NCBI RefSeq assembly: GCF_900188435.1 | Contig: NZ_FYFA01000002.1 | Location: 124,001 to 188,000, forward strand | Direction of reading: 5' to 3' | Source of the DNA: Marinobacter sp. es.048 | GTDB taxonomy: Bacteria; Pseudomonadota; Gammaproteobacteria; Pseudomonadales; Oleiphilaceae | DNA length: 64,000 nt | In this document: in pieces, positions 1 through 8,205 of the stretch | How positions within the stretch are numbered: the first letter of the stretch is position 1 | Layout: each line of letters begins with the position of its first letter | Notes under the pieces: model-generated | Databases searched by the model: none | What the model was told of the DNA's origin: nothing | The model's input: the letters and a program-made list of their open reading frames with translations, nothing else | Made by a program: the position numbers and the translations under genes

Positions 1-245
1 GAATCCGCGGGGCCGGTTACACGGCAGTCCGGAAACCGGGAAACCAGTTCTTTGACACCACCAACATGATCCGGGTGGTGATGGGTCACCAGGATGGTAT
101 CGAGTGTCAGGCCGTTCTCGGCCAGGTGGTCCAGAACCGGTTGGGCCTGGCCCGGGTCCACAATCAGAGCTTTATCGCTGGCGGCGTCGGAAAGGCACCA
201 GATATAGTTGTCACTGAAGGCGGGTATGGCAGAAATGGTCAGCAT
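1..245 (-). CDS. gloB: Hydroxyacylglutathione hydrolase (glyoxalase II), 5' part only
   Basis: The minus strand encodes the N-terminal ~81 residues of glyoxalase II and runs off the window at base 1. It opens [16 protein letters not shown], the usual start of the family, and carries the metallo-beta-lactamase metal motif THHHPDH, which binds the two metal ions. The enzyme hydrolyses S-lactoylglutathione to lactate and glutathione in the second step of cytosolic methylglyoxal detoxification. It is divergent from the methyltransferase gene that starts about 100 bp away, the arrangement I recall from Pseudomonas (gloB, methyltransferase, rnhA, dnaQ). The C-terminal substrate-binding domain is outside the window. 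Confidence 0.93.
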   Translation of the reverse strand, partial: MLTISAIPAFSDNYIWCLSDAASDKALIVDPGQAQPVLDHLAENGLTLDTILVTHHHPDHVGGVKELVSRFPDCRVTGPAD

Positions 246-341
246 AGGGCCCCACATGTGCTTGTCGAATGTGACTGATATGATAGAGCATTAAATACAA
301 GGCCCCAACCACAGGTTCGAGCTTCCGGGAGTGGCGCATTG

Positions 342-1136
342 GTGAGTGAATCCGACGCAGTTGATTATTCCGCCAGACATGAAAGCTTTGAGCGCTGGTT
401 CCAGAGCCCGCTCGGTCGGGCGCTGTTGGCCGACCAAAGGCGCTTTGTCGACGCCGAGCTCCAGAGACTGACGGGTGCCAGGCAGTTACAGGTGGGGATC
501 AGCCACCGGTTGCCGCTGGCTACGGGGACGGACTTTTCCCAGAAGATCATGACAGCGCCGCGTTGGTATCCCCACATCCCCGATGGCGTGGCCATCTGCG
601 ATGCCGACGAGCTGGCCTTTCCGGGTGACTCCATGGATCTCGTGGTATTGCACCATACTGCCGACTTCTCGCCCTATCCGCACCAGGTGATCCGGGAGGC
701 GGCGCGGGTGCTCCGGGGGGAGGGCACCATGGCCTTGTTTGGTTTTAATCCGCTTAGCCTTTGGGGAGCACGTAAATTGATCTCCAGAAGCAGCGAGGGC
801 CCCTGGGGCGGTCGCTTCCTGTTGCGTGGTCGGATGGAGGACTGGCTCCACCTGCTGGGTTTCAATGTTGAAGCGTCCGTTACCCGGTTTTTCAGAACCC
901 CACTGCAACGCAGCGGCCGTAAACCAGTCAGCCGGCTTGATAATCGTCTGTCCGGAAACCGGCTCCTGCCAGTAGGCGCCTATTACTGTATCCTCGCCAA
1001 GAAACGCGTGCATGCCCGGCTGCCCAGACGCCCTGTCTGGCGACAAAATAAGGTCATTGCGCTGCCGGGGACCGGCACTGTCGGCGCTTCCCGGGGCTGC
1101 AGCCAGAGTGGCGCACCCGTCAACAAGTTCAACTAA
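342..1136 (+). CDS. Class I SAM-dependent methyltransferase (type 11-like)
   Basis: A protein of about 264 residues with a Rossmann-type methyltransferase core. The acidic loop and strand around DLVVLHHTADFSPYP, followed by REAARVLRGEG and FGFNPLSLWG, is the usual methyltransferase-11 layout (acidic residue, post-motif, then a strand after the arm helix). Its substrate cannot be told from sequence. It sits between gloB and rnhA, where a conserved uncharacterised methyltransferase is found in pseudomonads. Start choice: GTG at 342 or the adjacent TTG at 339, both preceded by GGGAG at about 327-331. The gene ends 28 bp before rnhA and is probably cotranscribed with it. The C-terminal tail is low in recognisable motifs. 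Confidence 0.85.
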   Translation: MSESDAVDYSARHESFERWFQSPLGRALLADQRRFVDAELQRLTGARQLQVGISHRLPLATGTDFSQKIMTAPRWYPHIPDGVAICDADELAFPGDSMDLVVLHHTADFSPYPHQVIREAARVLRGEGTMALFGFNPLSLWGARKLISRSSEGPWGGRFLLRGRMEDWLHLLGFNVEASVTRFFRTPLQRSGRKPVSRLDNRLSGNRLLPVGAYYCILAKKRVHARLPRRPVWRQNKVIALPGTGTVGASRGCSQSGAPVNKFN

Positions 1137-1164
1137 ATTATCGATAACGGAACCAGGAGACTGA

Positions 1165-1608
1165 ATGGCCGGCAAGGTAACCCTGTACACAGATGGCGCC
1201 TGCAAGGGCAACCCCGGCCCCGGCGGCTGGGGGGTAGTTTTGCGCTATGGCGATAACCGCAAGACCCTGCATGGTGGCGAGACAAATACCACCAATAATC
1301 GCATGGAGCTCATGGCGGCCATCCGGGGCCTGGAGGCCCTGAAACGCCCCTGTGAGGTGGAACTGTTTACAGACTCGCAGTACGTGCGCAAAGGCATTAC
1401 CGAATGGATGGCAGGCTGGAAGCGCAATGGCTGGAAAACCTCTGCGAAAAAACCAGTCAAGAACGAAGATCTCTGGCGCGAGCTGGATTCAGAAGTGGCC
1501 CGTCACAAGATCAATTGGCACTGGGTCAAGGGACATTCCGGCGTTCCCGACAATGAGCTCGCAGATGAGCTCGCCAATCGCGGTGTCGAAGAGCTTTCCA
1601 ACGCATAA
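1165..1608 (+). CDS. rnhA: Ribonuclease HI
   Basis: A 147-residue protein of normal length for bacterial RNase HI, which cuts the RNA strand of RNA-DNA hybrids (R-loops, primer remnants) in the cytoplasm. All catalytic residues are at the E. coli positions: D10 in [15 protein letters not shown]48 in NRMELM, D70 in FTDSQY, H124 in VKGHSG and D134 in ELADELA. An AGGAG site precedes the ATG. It is followed 24 bp later by dnaQ on the same strand, the widespread rnhA-dnaQ pairing (here co-directional rather than divergent). Confidence 0.98.
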   Translation: MAGKVTLYTDGACKGNPGPGGWGVVLRYGDNRKTLHGGETNTTNNRMELMAAIRGLEALKRPCEVELFTDSQYVRKGITEWMAGWKRNGWKTSAKKPVKNEDLWRELDSEVARHKINWHWVKGHSGVPDNELADELANRGVEELSNA

Positions 1609-1631
1609 CTTAAGATAACCAGGTACAGGTA

Positions 1632-2342
1632 ATGAGACAGATCGTACTGGACACAGAAACCACAGGCATTGATCCCGCCGAAGGCCATCGGATCATTGAG
1701 ATCGGCTGCGTTGAATTGATGGAACGCCAGCTCACCGGGCGAAACTACCACGTCTATATCAACCCGGAGAGGGAAGTTGAGGCCGAAGCCATAACCGTTC
1801 ACGGCATCACCAACGAGTTCCTGGAAGATAAACCCCGTTTTGCCGAGATCGCCGATGAGTTCTTCGAATTCATCAAGGGGGCCGAACTGGTCATCCACAA
1901 CGCCGCGTTCGACGTCGGCTTTATGGACTCGGAATTCTCCCGCCTCAAACCGGTGCGGAAAACCGCTGACCACTGTGGAATCGTTGACTCCCTGGCTATC
2001 GCTCGGGCCCGCCACCCGGGGCAGAAGAACAACCTGGATGCGCTCTGCAAGCGCTATGGCGTGGACAACAGCAACCGTGACCTCCATGGCGCGTTGCTGG
2101 ACGCGGAGATCCTGGCCGACGTTTACTTGCTTCTTACCGGTGGGCAGACTGCGCTGTCACTGGATGCCGGATCCGAAAACGGTGGCGGTAACGGCGGAAT
2201 CAGAAGGCTTCCCGCTGACAGGGCACCACTTTCGGTGGTTCGCGCTTCCAGTGCAGAAAATGAAGCCCACCAGGAATTCATGTCGCTGCTCGAAAAACAG
2301 GCGGGAGAAACCGTGTGGGGTAAACTCCAGAGCGCAGAATGA
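1632..2342 (+). CDS. dnaQ: DNA polymerase III epsilon subunit (3'-5' proofreading exonuclease)
   Basis: A 236-residue DEDDh exonuclease. ExoI is LDTETTG with D7 and E9; ExoII includes HNAAFD with D94; ExoIII has H152 and D157 in DLHGALLDAE. The exonuclease domain fills residues 1-175 and is followed by a Gly/Asn-rich linker (around SENGGGNGG). A C-terminal segment (about 205-236) is the region that contacts the alpha subunit in E. coli. The protein proofreads replication errors within the Pol III core. It lies 24 bp behind rnhA and is probably in the same transcript. Confidence 0.97.
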   Translation: MRQIVLDTETTGIDPAEGHRIIEIGCVELMERQLTGRNYHVYINPEREVEAEAITVHGITNEFLEDKPRFAEIADEFFEFIKGAELVIHNAAFDVGFMDSEFSRLKPVRKTADHCGIVDSLAIARARHPGQKNNLDALCKRYGVDNSNRDLHGALLDAEILADVYLLLTGGQTALSLDAGSENGGGNGGIRRLPADRAPLSVVRASSAENEAHQEFMSLLEKQAGETVWGKLQSAE

Positions 2343-2419
2343 GAACTGGGTCGGTCTGTACCAAATGTTACATTCCGCCTTTCTTGAGGTACTTGAGTTT
2401 TATGTTATAAGTAATGATA

Positions 2420-2472
2420 AGTTCGCGAGTTTTTTGCGAACTGGCTTTGGCCGGAAAAGGGGTTAACCGGCC
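2420..2472 (+). other. Two inverted repeats in the dnaQ-fimL gap
   Basis: The 218-bp gap before fimL holds two perfect inverted repeats: AGTTCGC/GCGAACT (2420-2426 with 2436-2442) and GGCCGG/CCGGCC (2449-2454 with 2467-2472). Neither has a following U-run, so they do not look like ordinary intrinsic terminators. They may be protein sites or structure in the fimL 5' untranslated region. Function is unknown. Confidence 0.35.
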
Positions 2473-2560
2473 CAGAACAAAAAGGCATGGTCCGCTATTG
2501 CAAGGCCAGTGACCACCAAAGAGGGTGCGGTAGTCTCCGCAACATTAACGGGAAGCGTTT

Positions 2561-4267
2561 ATGGTTCAGTCGTCTCTCGCGACGAAATCGCAGTCGTTTG
2601 ATCTGGTCAAAAGTGAAATAGAGCAGACCATCAAGCAGGCAGAATCCAGCCTTGAACGCTTTCAGGAAAACCGCGAAAGGGGTGAGGATCTCCAGAACTG
2701 TGTTGATTTCATCAATCAGTTGCGGGGTATTTTTATTCTGGTGGAGCTTCGGGGCGGCACCCTGCTGTGCCAGGAAGCGGTCACCATGGCCAACGACGTA
2801 CCTGTTGGCGCTAATGACGACAAAAACATTCTTCTAACCACCCTTAGTAGTGCACTGTTTATCCTCCGGCGCTACGTCGAGTATTACCACCAACAACGGG
2901 AAGACCATCCCGAGCTTCTGCTTCCTGTTATCAATGATCTTCGGGAGGCTCGTCGAGAGAAACCCTATCCCGAGTCGTGCTTTTTTGATGTCGACGCCAA
3001 AGACCGTCCTGATTTCTGTGCCGGGCTGGCTTTGCAGGCCTTTGAAGGCAACGAAGCTGATTACGAAATCATGGCCCGCCGCATGCGCTTGACCTTTCAG
3101 GTGGCGCTTCTGGGCATTCTGCGCGACCGAAACGACGTGGTAAACAAGAAGCTGATCGGACGAGCGTCCCGTGGTCTTGCTCGTCTGTGTCAGGGTGCCC
3201 CCATGGGACAGGTGTGGTGTTTGGTTGGCATTGTGGCGGACACCATGCTTGATCGGGCGATGGTTTTTACCAAGGCTCGCAAGCGCATGTTCATGCGGAT
3301 TGAAAAATACGCCCGGGAAGTGGTTTACGTGGGCAAGGTTGCCACCGGCAAAGACGCGCCGGATTCGCTGATCCGTGACCTGATTTACCTGCTGTACCGC
3401 AGTGGCTCCTCTAACCCTGAAGTGAGCGAAGTGCTGGCCGCCTATCATCTCGCGCCGGCCGATTTTCCGGATTCCATGCTTGAAGCCCATGCGCGCAGGT
3501 TGTATGGCCCCGGCAGCGATGTTCTCAAATCCCTGTCAGAAGCTCTGCAGGATGAGTTGAACCAGCTGAAAGACAAACTGGATATTATTGAACGCGGTAT
3601 TGAACCGGATCTGGCAGAGTTGTCTTCCATTGCCGATGCCCTCGAGCGTCTGGCCAACACGCTTGTCATGCTGGACCTGAATAAGCTGGCGGGAGTTTCA
3701 CGGGAAGAGGCGAGCAAACTGCGCGGTTGGGAACAAGAGTCCCGGTTGCCCGGCGATGATGAACTGTATCGTTTGGCTGATTCCGTGCTTGGCATTGAAG
3801 ATGCCGTGATGCAAATCGTGACCCGGGGTATCACGTCAGAAACCGATGCTCTGGCCAGCGGCGAGCGCAAACGTGAAGAGTCTGTGTATCTTCGGGAGGC
3901 GCTGTATGTGGTTGCCGATGAAGCCCGGGGTGCGCTGACCCTGGCAAAACGCGCGATTACGGCCTTTATTGAATCCGACTATGACAAACTCCACTTGGCC
4001 AACCTGCCTGCAACCCTGCATAGCATCTGGGGTGGCCTGCAGATGGTTAACGATCGTGCGGCCGCAGGGGTTCTTGAGCGTGTGACAGCGTCCATTCAGG
4101 AGCGTTTGCTGGATGCAAAGGAAGCCCCGGCAGCTCAGGTACTTGAAGCACTTGCCGACGCTCTGACATCGCTGGAGTACTACATTGAGAGCATCGGGAA
4201 GAGCGAAGACCGCAATGTAGACCTGCTGAAACTGGCTGAATCGTCGCTGGACGATGTAGGTTTGTAG
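2561..4267 (+). CDS. fimL: FimL-like ChpA/PilL N-terminal homologue, regulator of type IV pili
   Basis: A 568-residue, largely helical protein resembling the N-terminal Hpt-type region of the chemosensory kinase ChpA, as does P. aeruginosa FimL (about 556 residues). FimL works with the Chp system and adenylate cyclase CyaB to control cAMP, type IV pilus assembly and twitching. Visible traits are the ChpA-like N-terminus (residues 15-130) with several helical bundles. There is no CheA kinase, response-regulator or membrane segment. Context supports the call: I recall gloB, a methyltransferase, rnhA, dnaQ and fimL in the same order in P. aeruginosa. The start at 2561 has GGGAAG upstream. It ends 4 bp before the next gene, so the two are coupled. 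Confidence 0.85.
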   Translation: MVQSSLATKSQSFDLVKSEIEQTIKQAESSLERFQENRERGEDLQNCVDFINQLRGIFILVELRGGTLLCQEAVTMANDVPVGANDDKNILLTTLSSALFILRRYVEYYHQQREDHPELLLPVINDLREARREKPYPESCFFDVDAKDRPDFCAGLALQAFEGNEADYEIMARRMRLTFQVALLGILRDRNDVVNKKLIGRASRGLARLCQGAPMGQVWCLVGIVADTMLDRAMVFTKARKRMFMRIEKYAREVVYVGKVATGKDAPDSLIRDLIYLLYRSGSSNPEVSEVLAAYHLAPADFPDSMLEAHARRLYGPGSDVLKSLSEALQDELNQLKDKLDIIERGIEPDLAELSSIADALERLANTLVMLDLNKLAGVSREEASKLRGWEQESRLPGDDELYRLADSVLGIEDAVMQIVTRGITSETDALASGERKREESVYLREALYVVADEARGALTLAKRAITAFIESDYDKLHLANLPATLHSIWGGLQMVNDRAAAGVLERVTASIQERLLDAKEAPAAQVLEALADALTSLEYYIESIGKSEDRNVDLLKLAESSLDDVGL

Positions 4268-4271
4268 TTCC

Positions 4272-4919
4272 ATGCCTCATACGCTCGCTACCATTGTACT
4301 GGCCGCTGTCGGCGCCGTAATGGTTATAGCGGGCCTGCTGTTTTTCAGGCATCCCCGTTGGTTGCTCACCTGGCTGAAAGGAATGGTGGTTTTCGGTGTT
4401 ATTCTGGCCGGACTGTATGTCCTCGTTATCGCGGTAAATCTGACCAGCTACCAGTCGCTGGTCGGCATGCAGACCGCGGCAAGCATCTCCACGCAACGAC
4501 AGGCAGAGCAAATCTGGCAGGTCTCCCTCGAAAGCCAGGATGGTTTGTCTGTGGTGAGGACGCTGCAGGGTGACCAATGGCAAATTGACGCCAGGATCAT
4601 CCGGTTTACCGGACCCTTCCGATGGCTTGATATCGCTCCCGGGTATCGGCTTGAGCAATTACGCGGACGTTACACGTCTCTCGAACAGGAGCGATCGGCG
4701 CCTGGGACAGCCATTGGACTTTCCTCGGGAATCTGGCCAGATCTCTGGCAGTGGGACCGTCAGTTCAACCTGCCGTTCGTGGAGGCTGTTGGCGGGAACA
4801 TGACCTTCATGCCGATGCGGGATGGGGCCGTTTTCGAGGTAAAGCTATCCTCCTCCGGCCTCGTCGCTGTTCCGGTTAACGAACAGGCGAGGGCGGCCGT
4901 CCAATTCTGGAACCAGTAG
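4272..4919 (+). CDS. Inner-membrane protein of unknown function
   Basis: A 215-residue protein with two N-terminal hydrophobic segments (about residues 4-26 and 35-58, the second rich in V/I/L), then a soluble region of about 150 residues that is probably periplasmic. Homologues in Pseudomonas-type genomes are, from memory, often labelled cation/multidrug efflux pump, but with only two membrane segments and no transporter motif that label is not supported. It begins 4 bp after fimL and is followed by a terminator at 4937-4960, so it is probably the last gene of the fimL transcript. Confidence 0.8.
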   Translation: MPHTLATIVLAAVGAVMVIAGLLFFRHPRWLLTWLKGMVVFGVILAGLYVLVIAVNLTSYQSLVGMQTAASISTQRQAEQIWQVSLESQDGLSVVRTLQGDQWQIDARIIRFTGPFRWLDIAPGYRLEQLRGRYTSLEQERSAPGTAIGLSSGIWPDLWQWDRQFNLPFVEAVGGNMTFMPMRDGAVFEVKLSSSGLVAVPVNEQARAAVQFWNQ

Positions 4920-4936
4920 AATCTTCAGGCACAAAA

Positions 4937-4960
4937 AAACCTGCGTCGAAACGCAGGTTT
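4937..4960. terminator. Bidirectional intrinsic terminator
   Basis: A perfect 10-bp stem AAACCTGCGT / ACGCAGGTTT with a four-base loop, flanked by an A-run on the left and TTTTCT on the right. It sits between two convergent genes and can end both the fimL-side transcript and the SCP2-domain gene on the minus strand. Confidence 0.9.
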
Positions 4961-4983
4961 TCTAAAGTGTTTGCAGGGGCCAA

Positions 4984-5298
4984 TCAGCCCATCTTGAACA
5001 GTTCACCCAGCTTGGTTGCCAACATCATATCGCCTTCAGCGCGCAGCTGACCTGCCATGAATGCCTGCATACCGTCAGTCTCGCCGGAAACGATGCCCTG
5101 CAGGGTTTCAGAGTTCATGATCAGAGTAACAGAAGGGTCGTCATGTGCGCCTTCGTGCTTTTTGCAGGTGCCGTCATTGATGACGAGGTGATAGGTCTTG
5201 TCGTCTTCGATATCGAACTGGAATACCAGGTCCAGGCCTTGAGCTGCGTCTGCGTTGAAATTCTGTTCGAGTTGTTCAAATACCTGAGCTACAGACAT
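4984..5298 (-). CDS. SCP2 sterol-binding domain protein
   Basis: A 104-residue single-domain protein of the SCP-2 family. Family traits include an amphipathic N-terminal helix (VFEQLEQNFN), a beta region with FDIEDDKTYHLVINDG, and the C-terminal pattern in which SVTLIMNSETL is followed by AFMAGQLRAEGDM. Such domains bind lipids or acyl chains in a hydrophobic tunnel, and bacterial single-domain members are thought to be lipid carriers. The native ligand is unknown. It is monocistronic between terminator 4937-4960 and the divergent sohB gene. Confidence 0.9.
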   Translation of the reverse strand: MSVAQVFEQLEQNFNADAAQGLDLVFQFDIEDDKTYHLVINDGTCKKHEGAHDDPSVTLIMNSETLQGIVSGETDGMQAFMAGQLRAEGDMMLATKLGELFKMG

Positions 5299-5529
5299 TG
5301 TTTTACCCTTTTGATGGTTGTCTAGTCATGATCACGACGGCTTGATGTCCCTGGCTGCACGAGCCTGATCGGGTGCCCGGGTAGAGCCGACCTCGCAATC
5401 CGACTTTATGGTGAGTGGTCGGTTCTGTCAAGATCGATCGAACGCTTGTTTTAATTTTTTTGCTCTCCTTATCACCATAAATTCGGTAAGTTACACTGTT
5501 GCCTTTGTACATCCAGTTGGAGAAGCACT

Positions 5530-6591
5530 TTGGAGTTCCTGACAGAATACGGTTTGTTTCTAGCCAAGATCGTTACTTTCGTGGTGGCGGCCCTGGTGGT
5601 GATCTCTGTCATCATGTCTGCCGCCCAGAAGGATCGAGGCGATCATGAGGGCGAGGGAGAGCTCAAGATCCGGAAGCTCAACGAGAAATACGAGAAGCTG
5701 CGTGAAACGATTCAGTCCAGGCTGATGTCTGATCAACAACGCAAGGTGTTCCAGAAGGCCCGGAAAAAAGAGCAGAAGGCCGAGAAAAAAGCTGCCAAAG
5801 CGAAGAAAGATACGAGCGAGCAGGACGATAGTCGTGGTCGGGTTTATGTCCTCGATTTTGACGGCGATATCAAGGCCAGCGATACGGATCCGCTTCGCCG
5901 TGCCATAACGGCGGTATTGAGCATCGCTGATCCGGAGAAAGACGAAGTCGTTATCCGATTGGAAAGCGGCGGAGGCCTGGTCCACTCCTATGGCCTTGCG
6001 GCGGCCCAGCTGGATCGCATTCGCAGCAAGGGCTTACGCCTTACCGCCTGTGTCGACAAGGTTGCGGCCAGCGGCGGTTACATGATGGCCTGTGTTGCCG
6101 ACCGTATCGTTGCCTCGCCGTTTGCCATTCTGGGCTCCATTGGGGTGGTTGCCCAACTCCCGAATTTCCACCGTTTTCTCAAGAAAAACGATGTAGATTT
6201 TGAAGTGCTCACTGCCGGCGAGCACAAACGGACTATGACCATCTTCGGCGAGAATACCGACAAAGGGCGTCAGAAATTCCTGGAGGACCTTGAAGACACC
6301 CATGGTCTTTTTAAAGAGTATGTAAGCGAACGACGCCCGGATCTGGATATCGCCGCAGTTGCCAATGGCGATATCTGGTTTGGTAAAAGGGCGCTGGAGG
6401 TAAAACTGATCGATGAGATCAAAACCTCCGACGAATATCTCATTGAAGCCTGCGACCGGGCAGACGTAGTCTCAGTGACATACCAGCGCAAACGGACCCT
6501 TCCGGAAAAACTTGGATTGGCCACCAGTTCGGCGCTTGAACACACTTTCTGGAAAGTCCTGGGCGCCTTCCGCAACCAGAAGTTCCAGTAA
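5530..6591 (+). CDS. sohB: SohB-type inner-membrane serine peptidase (S49 family)
   Basis: A 353-residue protein of usual SohB length. A single N-terminal membrane anchor spans residues about 10-30. A very charged Lys/Glu/Arg-rich coiled segment follows (about 42-100), then the S49 protease domain. The nucleophile is S181 in AASGGYMMA and the general base is likely K233 in GEHKRTM, matching the SppA/SohB Ser-Lys dyad. The active site should face the periplasm, where the family degrades signal peptides or misfolded membrane proteins. The start is TTG at 5530, supported by GGAG at about 5519 and the following signal-anchor sequence. Confidence 0.93.
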   Translation: MEFLTEYGLFLAKIVTFVVAALVVISVIMSAAQKDRGDHEGEGELKIRKLNEKYEKLRETIQSRLMSDQQRKVFQKARKKEQKAEKKAAKAKKDTSEQDDSRGRVYVLDFDGDIKASDTDPLRRAITAVLSIADPEKDEVVIRLESGGGLVHSYGLAAAQLDRIRSKGLRLTACVDKVAASGGYMMACVADRIVASPFAILGSIGVVAQLPNFHRFLKKNDVDFEVLTAGEHKRTMTIFGENTDKGRQKFLEDLEDTHGLFKEYVSERRPDLDIAAVANGDIWFGKRALEVKLIDEIKTSDEYLIEACDRADVVSVTYQRKRTLPEKLGLATSSALEHTFWKVLGAFRNQKFQ

Positions 6592-6611
6592 ATTACCGAA
6601 AGCGGAGAAGA

Positions 6612-7613
6612 ATGATGGCAACCAATTCCGAATTCAAGGCCTGGCGCGTTGAAGAGCAGAACGGCGAGTATGTCGGTGCCGAGAAATCTCTGAGTACTGG
6701 CGACCTCCCGGATGGCGACGTCCTGATACGGGTGAGCCACTCTTCTCTCAACTACAAGGATGCGCTGTCGGCTTCCGGCAACAAGGGCGTTACCCGTTCT
6801 TTTCCTCATACCCCGGGTATCGACGCCGCTGGAGAGGTTGTTGAATCTGCCACTGGCGCGCTGTCAAACGGCACTGCCGTTATCGTGACGGGTTACGACC
6901 TGGGCATGAATACCGACGGTGGCTTTGGCGAATACATCCGCGTACCTGCCGCCTGGTGCGTTCCCATGCCCGAAGGCTGGAACGCTCGTACCGCTATGAT
7001 CTATGGCACCGCCGGCCTCACCGCCGGTCTCTGTGTCCAGAAGCTCCTGACCATGGGCGCCAAGCCGGAGCAGGGCAAAGTCGCTGTTTCAGGAGCCTCT
7101 GGTGCGGTTGGCACCGTTGCGGTCGAGCTGCTTGCCAAACTCGGGTTCGACGTCGTCGCCATCAGCGGCAAGGCCGACCATGCGGATGACCTCAAGGCTC
7201 TGGGCGCCAAAGAAGTTGTGGGCCGTGAGACCCTTGCGGAAGAAAAGAAACCTCTGGTTAAACCTGCGTTTGCCAACGCCGTGGATACTGTAGGTGGTGG
7301 CCCGCTGGCCGAACTGCTCAAGCAGATTCAGCCTGGTGGCAGCGTATCCTGCTGTGGTCTTGTAGCCGGTCCGGGCCTTCAGACCACCGTGCTGCCGTTT
7401 ATCCTGCGAGGCGTGAATCTGCTGGGTGTGGACTCGGTCGAGATTCCGCTTGCCGAGAAAGAGGCCGTTTGGAAGAAGTTCGCCGGGGAGTGGGCATGTC
7501 CGAAGACTGAAGAGTCTGCCCGGGATATCGGCCGCAATGAACTCGATAGCGCGTTAAAGGCGTTTTTGAAAGGTGAGTCTTCCGGAAAGATTGTGCTGGA
7601 TCACTCTAAATAA
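6612..7613 (+). CDS. acuI: AcuI/YhdH-type NADPH-dependent acryloyl-CoA reductase
   Basis: A 333-residue member of the medium-chain dehydrogenase/quinone oxidoreductase superfamily, YhdH/AcuI branch. The N-terminal GroES-like domain contains SSLNYKDALSASG and HTPGIDAAGEV. The nucleotide-binding motif is SGASGAVGTVA, and the later VDTVGGGPLAELL and LGVDSVEIP segments are typical. AcuI reduces toxic acryloyl-CoA to propionyl-CoA with NADPH and is common in marine bacteria that break down DMSP, but YhdH homologues also occur without DMSP metabolism. No DMSP gene is visible here. The start is ATG at 6612 or the adjacent 6615. It is probably coupled to sohB, 20 bp upstream. Confidence 0.9.
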   Translation: MMATNSEFKAWRVEEQNGEYVGAEKSLSTGDLPDGDVLIRVSHSSLNYKDALSASGNKGVTRSFPHTPGIDAAGEVVESATGALSNGTAVIVTGYDLGMNTDGGFGEYIRVPAAWCVPMPEGWNARTAMIYGTAGLTAGLCVQKLLTMGAKPEQGKVAVSGASGAVGTVAVELLAKLGFDVVAISGKADHADDLKALGAKEVVGRETLAEEKKPLVKPAFANAVDTVGGGPLAELLKQIQPGGSVSCCGLVAGPGLQTTVLPFILRGVNLLGVDSVEIPLAEKEAVWKKFAGEWACPKTEESARDIGRNELDSALKAFLKGESSGKIVLDHSK

Positions 7614-7634
7614 GCGCTTTAGTCGGGTTGTTTG

Positions 7635-7712
7635 TCGGATTACGGCTTTGCGTAATCCGACCTACAATTCCAGACCGAACCGCAATTCCAGGCCGAGCCT
7701 ACAAGGCTCGGC
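7635..7712. repeat. Two REP-like hairpins between convergent genes
   Basis: The first inverted repeat pairs TCGGATTACG (7635-7644) with CGTAATCCGA (7651-7660). The second pairs GCCGAGCC (7692-7699) with GGCTCGGC (7705-7712) and overlaps the stop codon of the DUF934 gene. Between them is the near-repeat AATTCCAGACCGAA / AATTCCAGGCCGAG. The first hairpin has the GTCGGATTACG...CGTAATCCGAC form of dispersed REP-like elements in many gammaproteobacteria. Both lie in the right place to end transcription from either side. Confidence 0.6.
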
Positions 7713-8205
7713 GCCGGAACAGAGGGATCTCTGTGTCGGTTGCGGCCTGGTAGCCCTGACTGAAGAAGTTCAGGCACTTCTGCGCCTTGGTGATGTCCTT
7801 ATCCGCACGCAGCACATAGGCGTCGAACCCGCAGCGCTTCATAAACTGCAGCTGATCCAGCAGCACGTCGCCGATGGCGCGTAGTTCGTTCACATAGCTA
7901 AAACGCTCCCGCAGCAACCGGCCAATGCTGTAGCCACGGCCATCACTGAATTTCGGGAAATTTACCGCAATCACCGGCAGCTCATTGACGCGACCATCCA
8001 GAATCTCGGGCTCATCGTGGCTGTCGAACCACACGCCGATATCCTTCCTTCCGGCGAAGTGCTCGTAACCGGCCAGCCAAAGATCTGCTGGAATCAACGC
8101 CGGCTGATCTGACGGAATGTCGAGTGATTCGCCTTCGGCCGGGCGGGGGACGACAACCCAGTTGTCCTTACGGATACTGCCATCCGGTGTAATAACGTTA
8201 GGCAT
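7699..8205 (-). CDS. DUF934 family protein, partner of the CysI-type reductase
   Basis: A 168-residue cytosolic protein of the DUF934 family, recognised by the PRPAEGES start region, the PVIAVNFPKFSDGRGYS segment and the C-terminal GYDAYVLR-type segment (here CGFDAYVLRADKD). The start is taken at the ATG at 8205, which overlaps the end of the upstream reductase gene by 8 bp, rather than at the longer frame opening at 8229. DUF934 genes almost always follow a ferredoxin-type sulfite/nitrite reductase gene, as here. The role is unproven; a function in assimilatory sulfite reduction is inferred from that linkage. Confidence 0.9.
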   Translation of the reverse strand: MPNVITPDGSIRKDNWVVVPRPAEGESLDIPSDQPALIPADLWLAGYEHFAGRKDIGVWFDSHDEPEILDGRVNELPVIAVNFPKFSDGRGYSIGRLLRERFSYVNELRAIGDVLLDQLQFMKRCGFDAYVLRADKDITKAQKCLNFFSQGYQAATDTEIPLFRRRAL

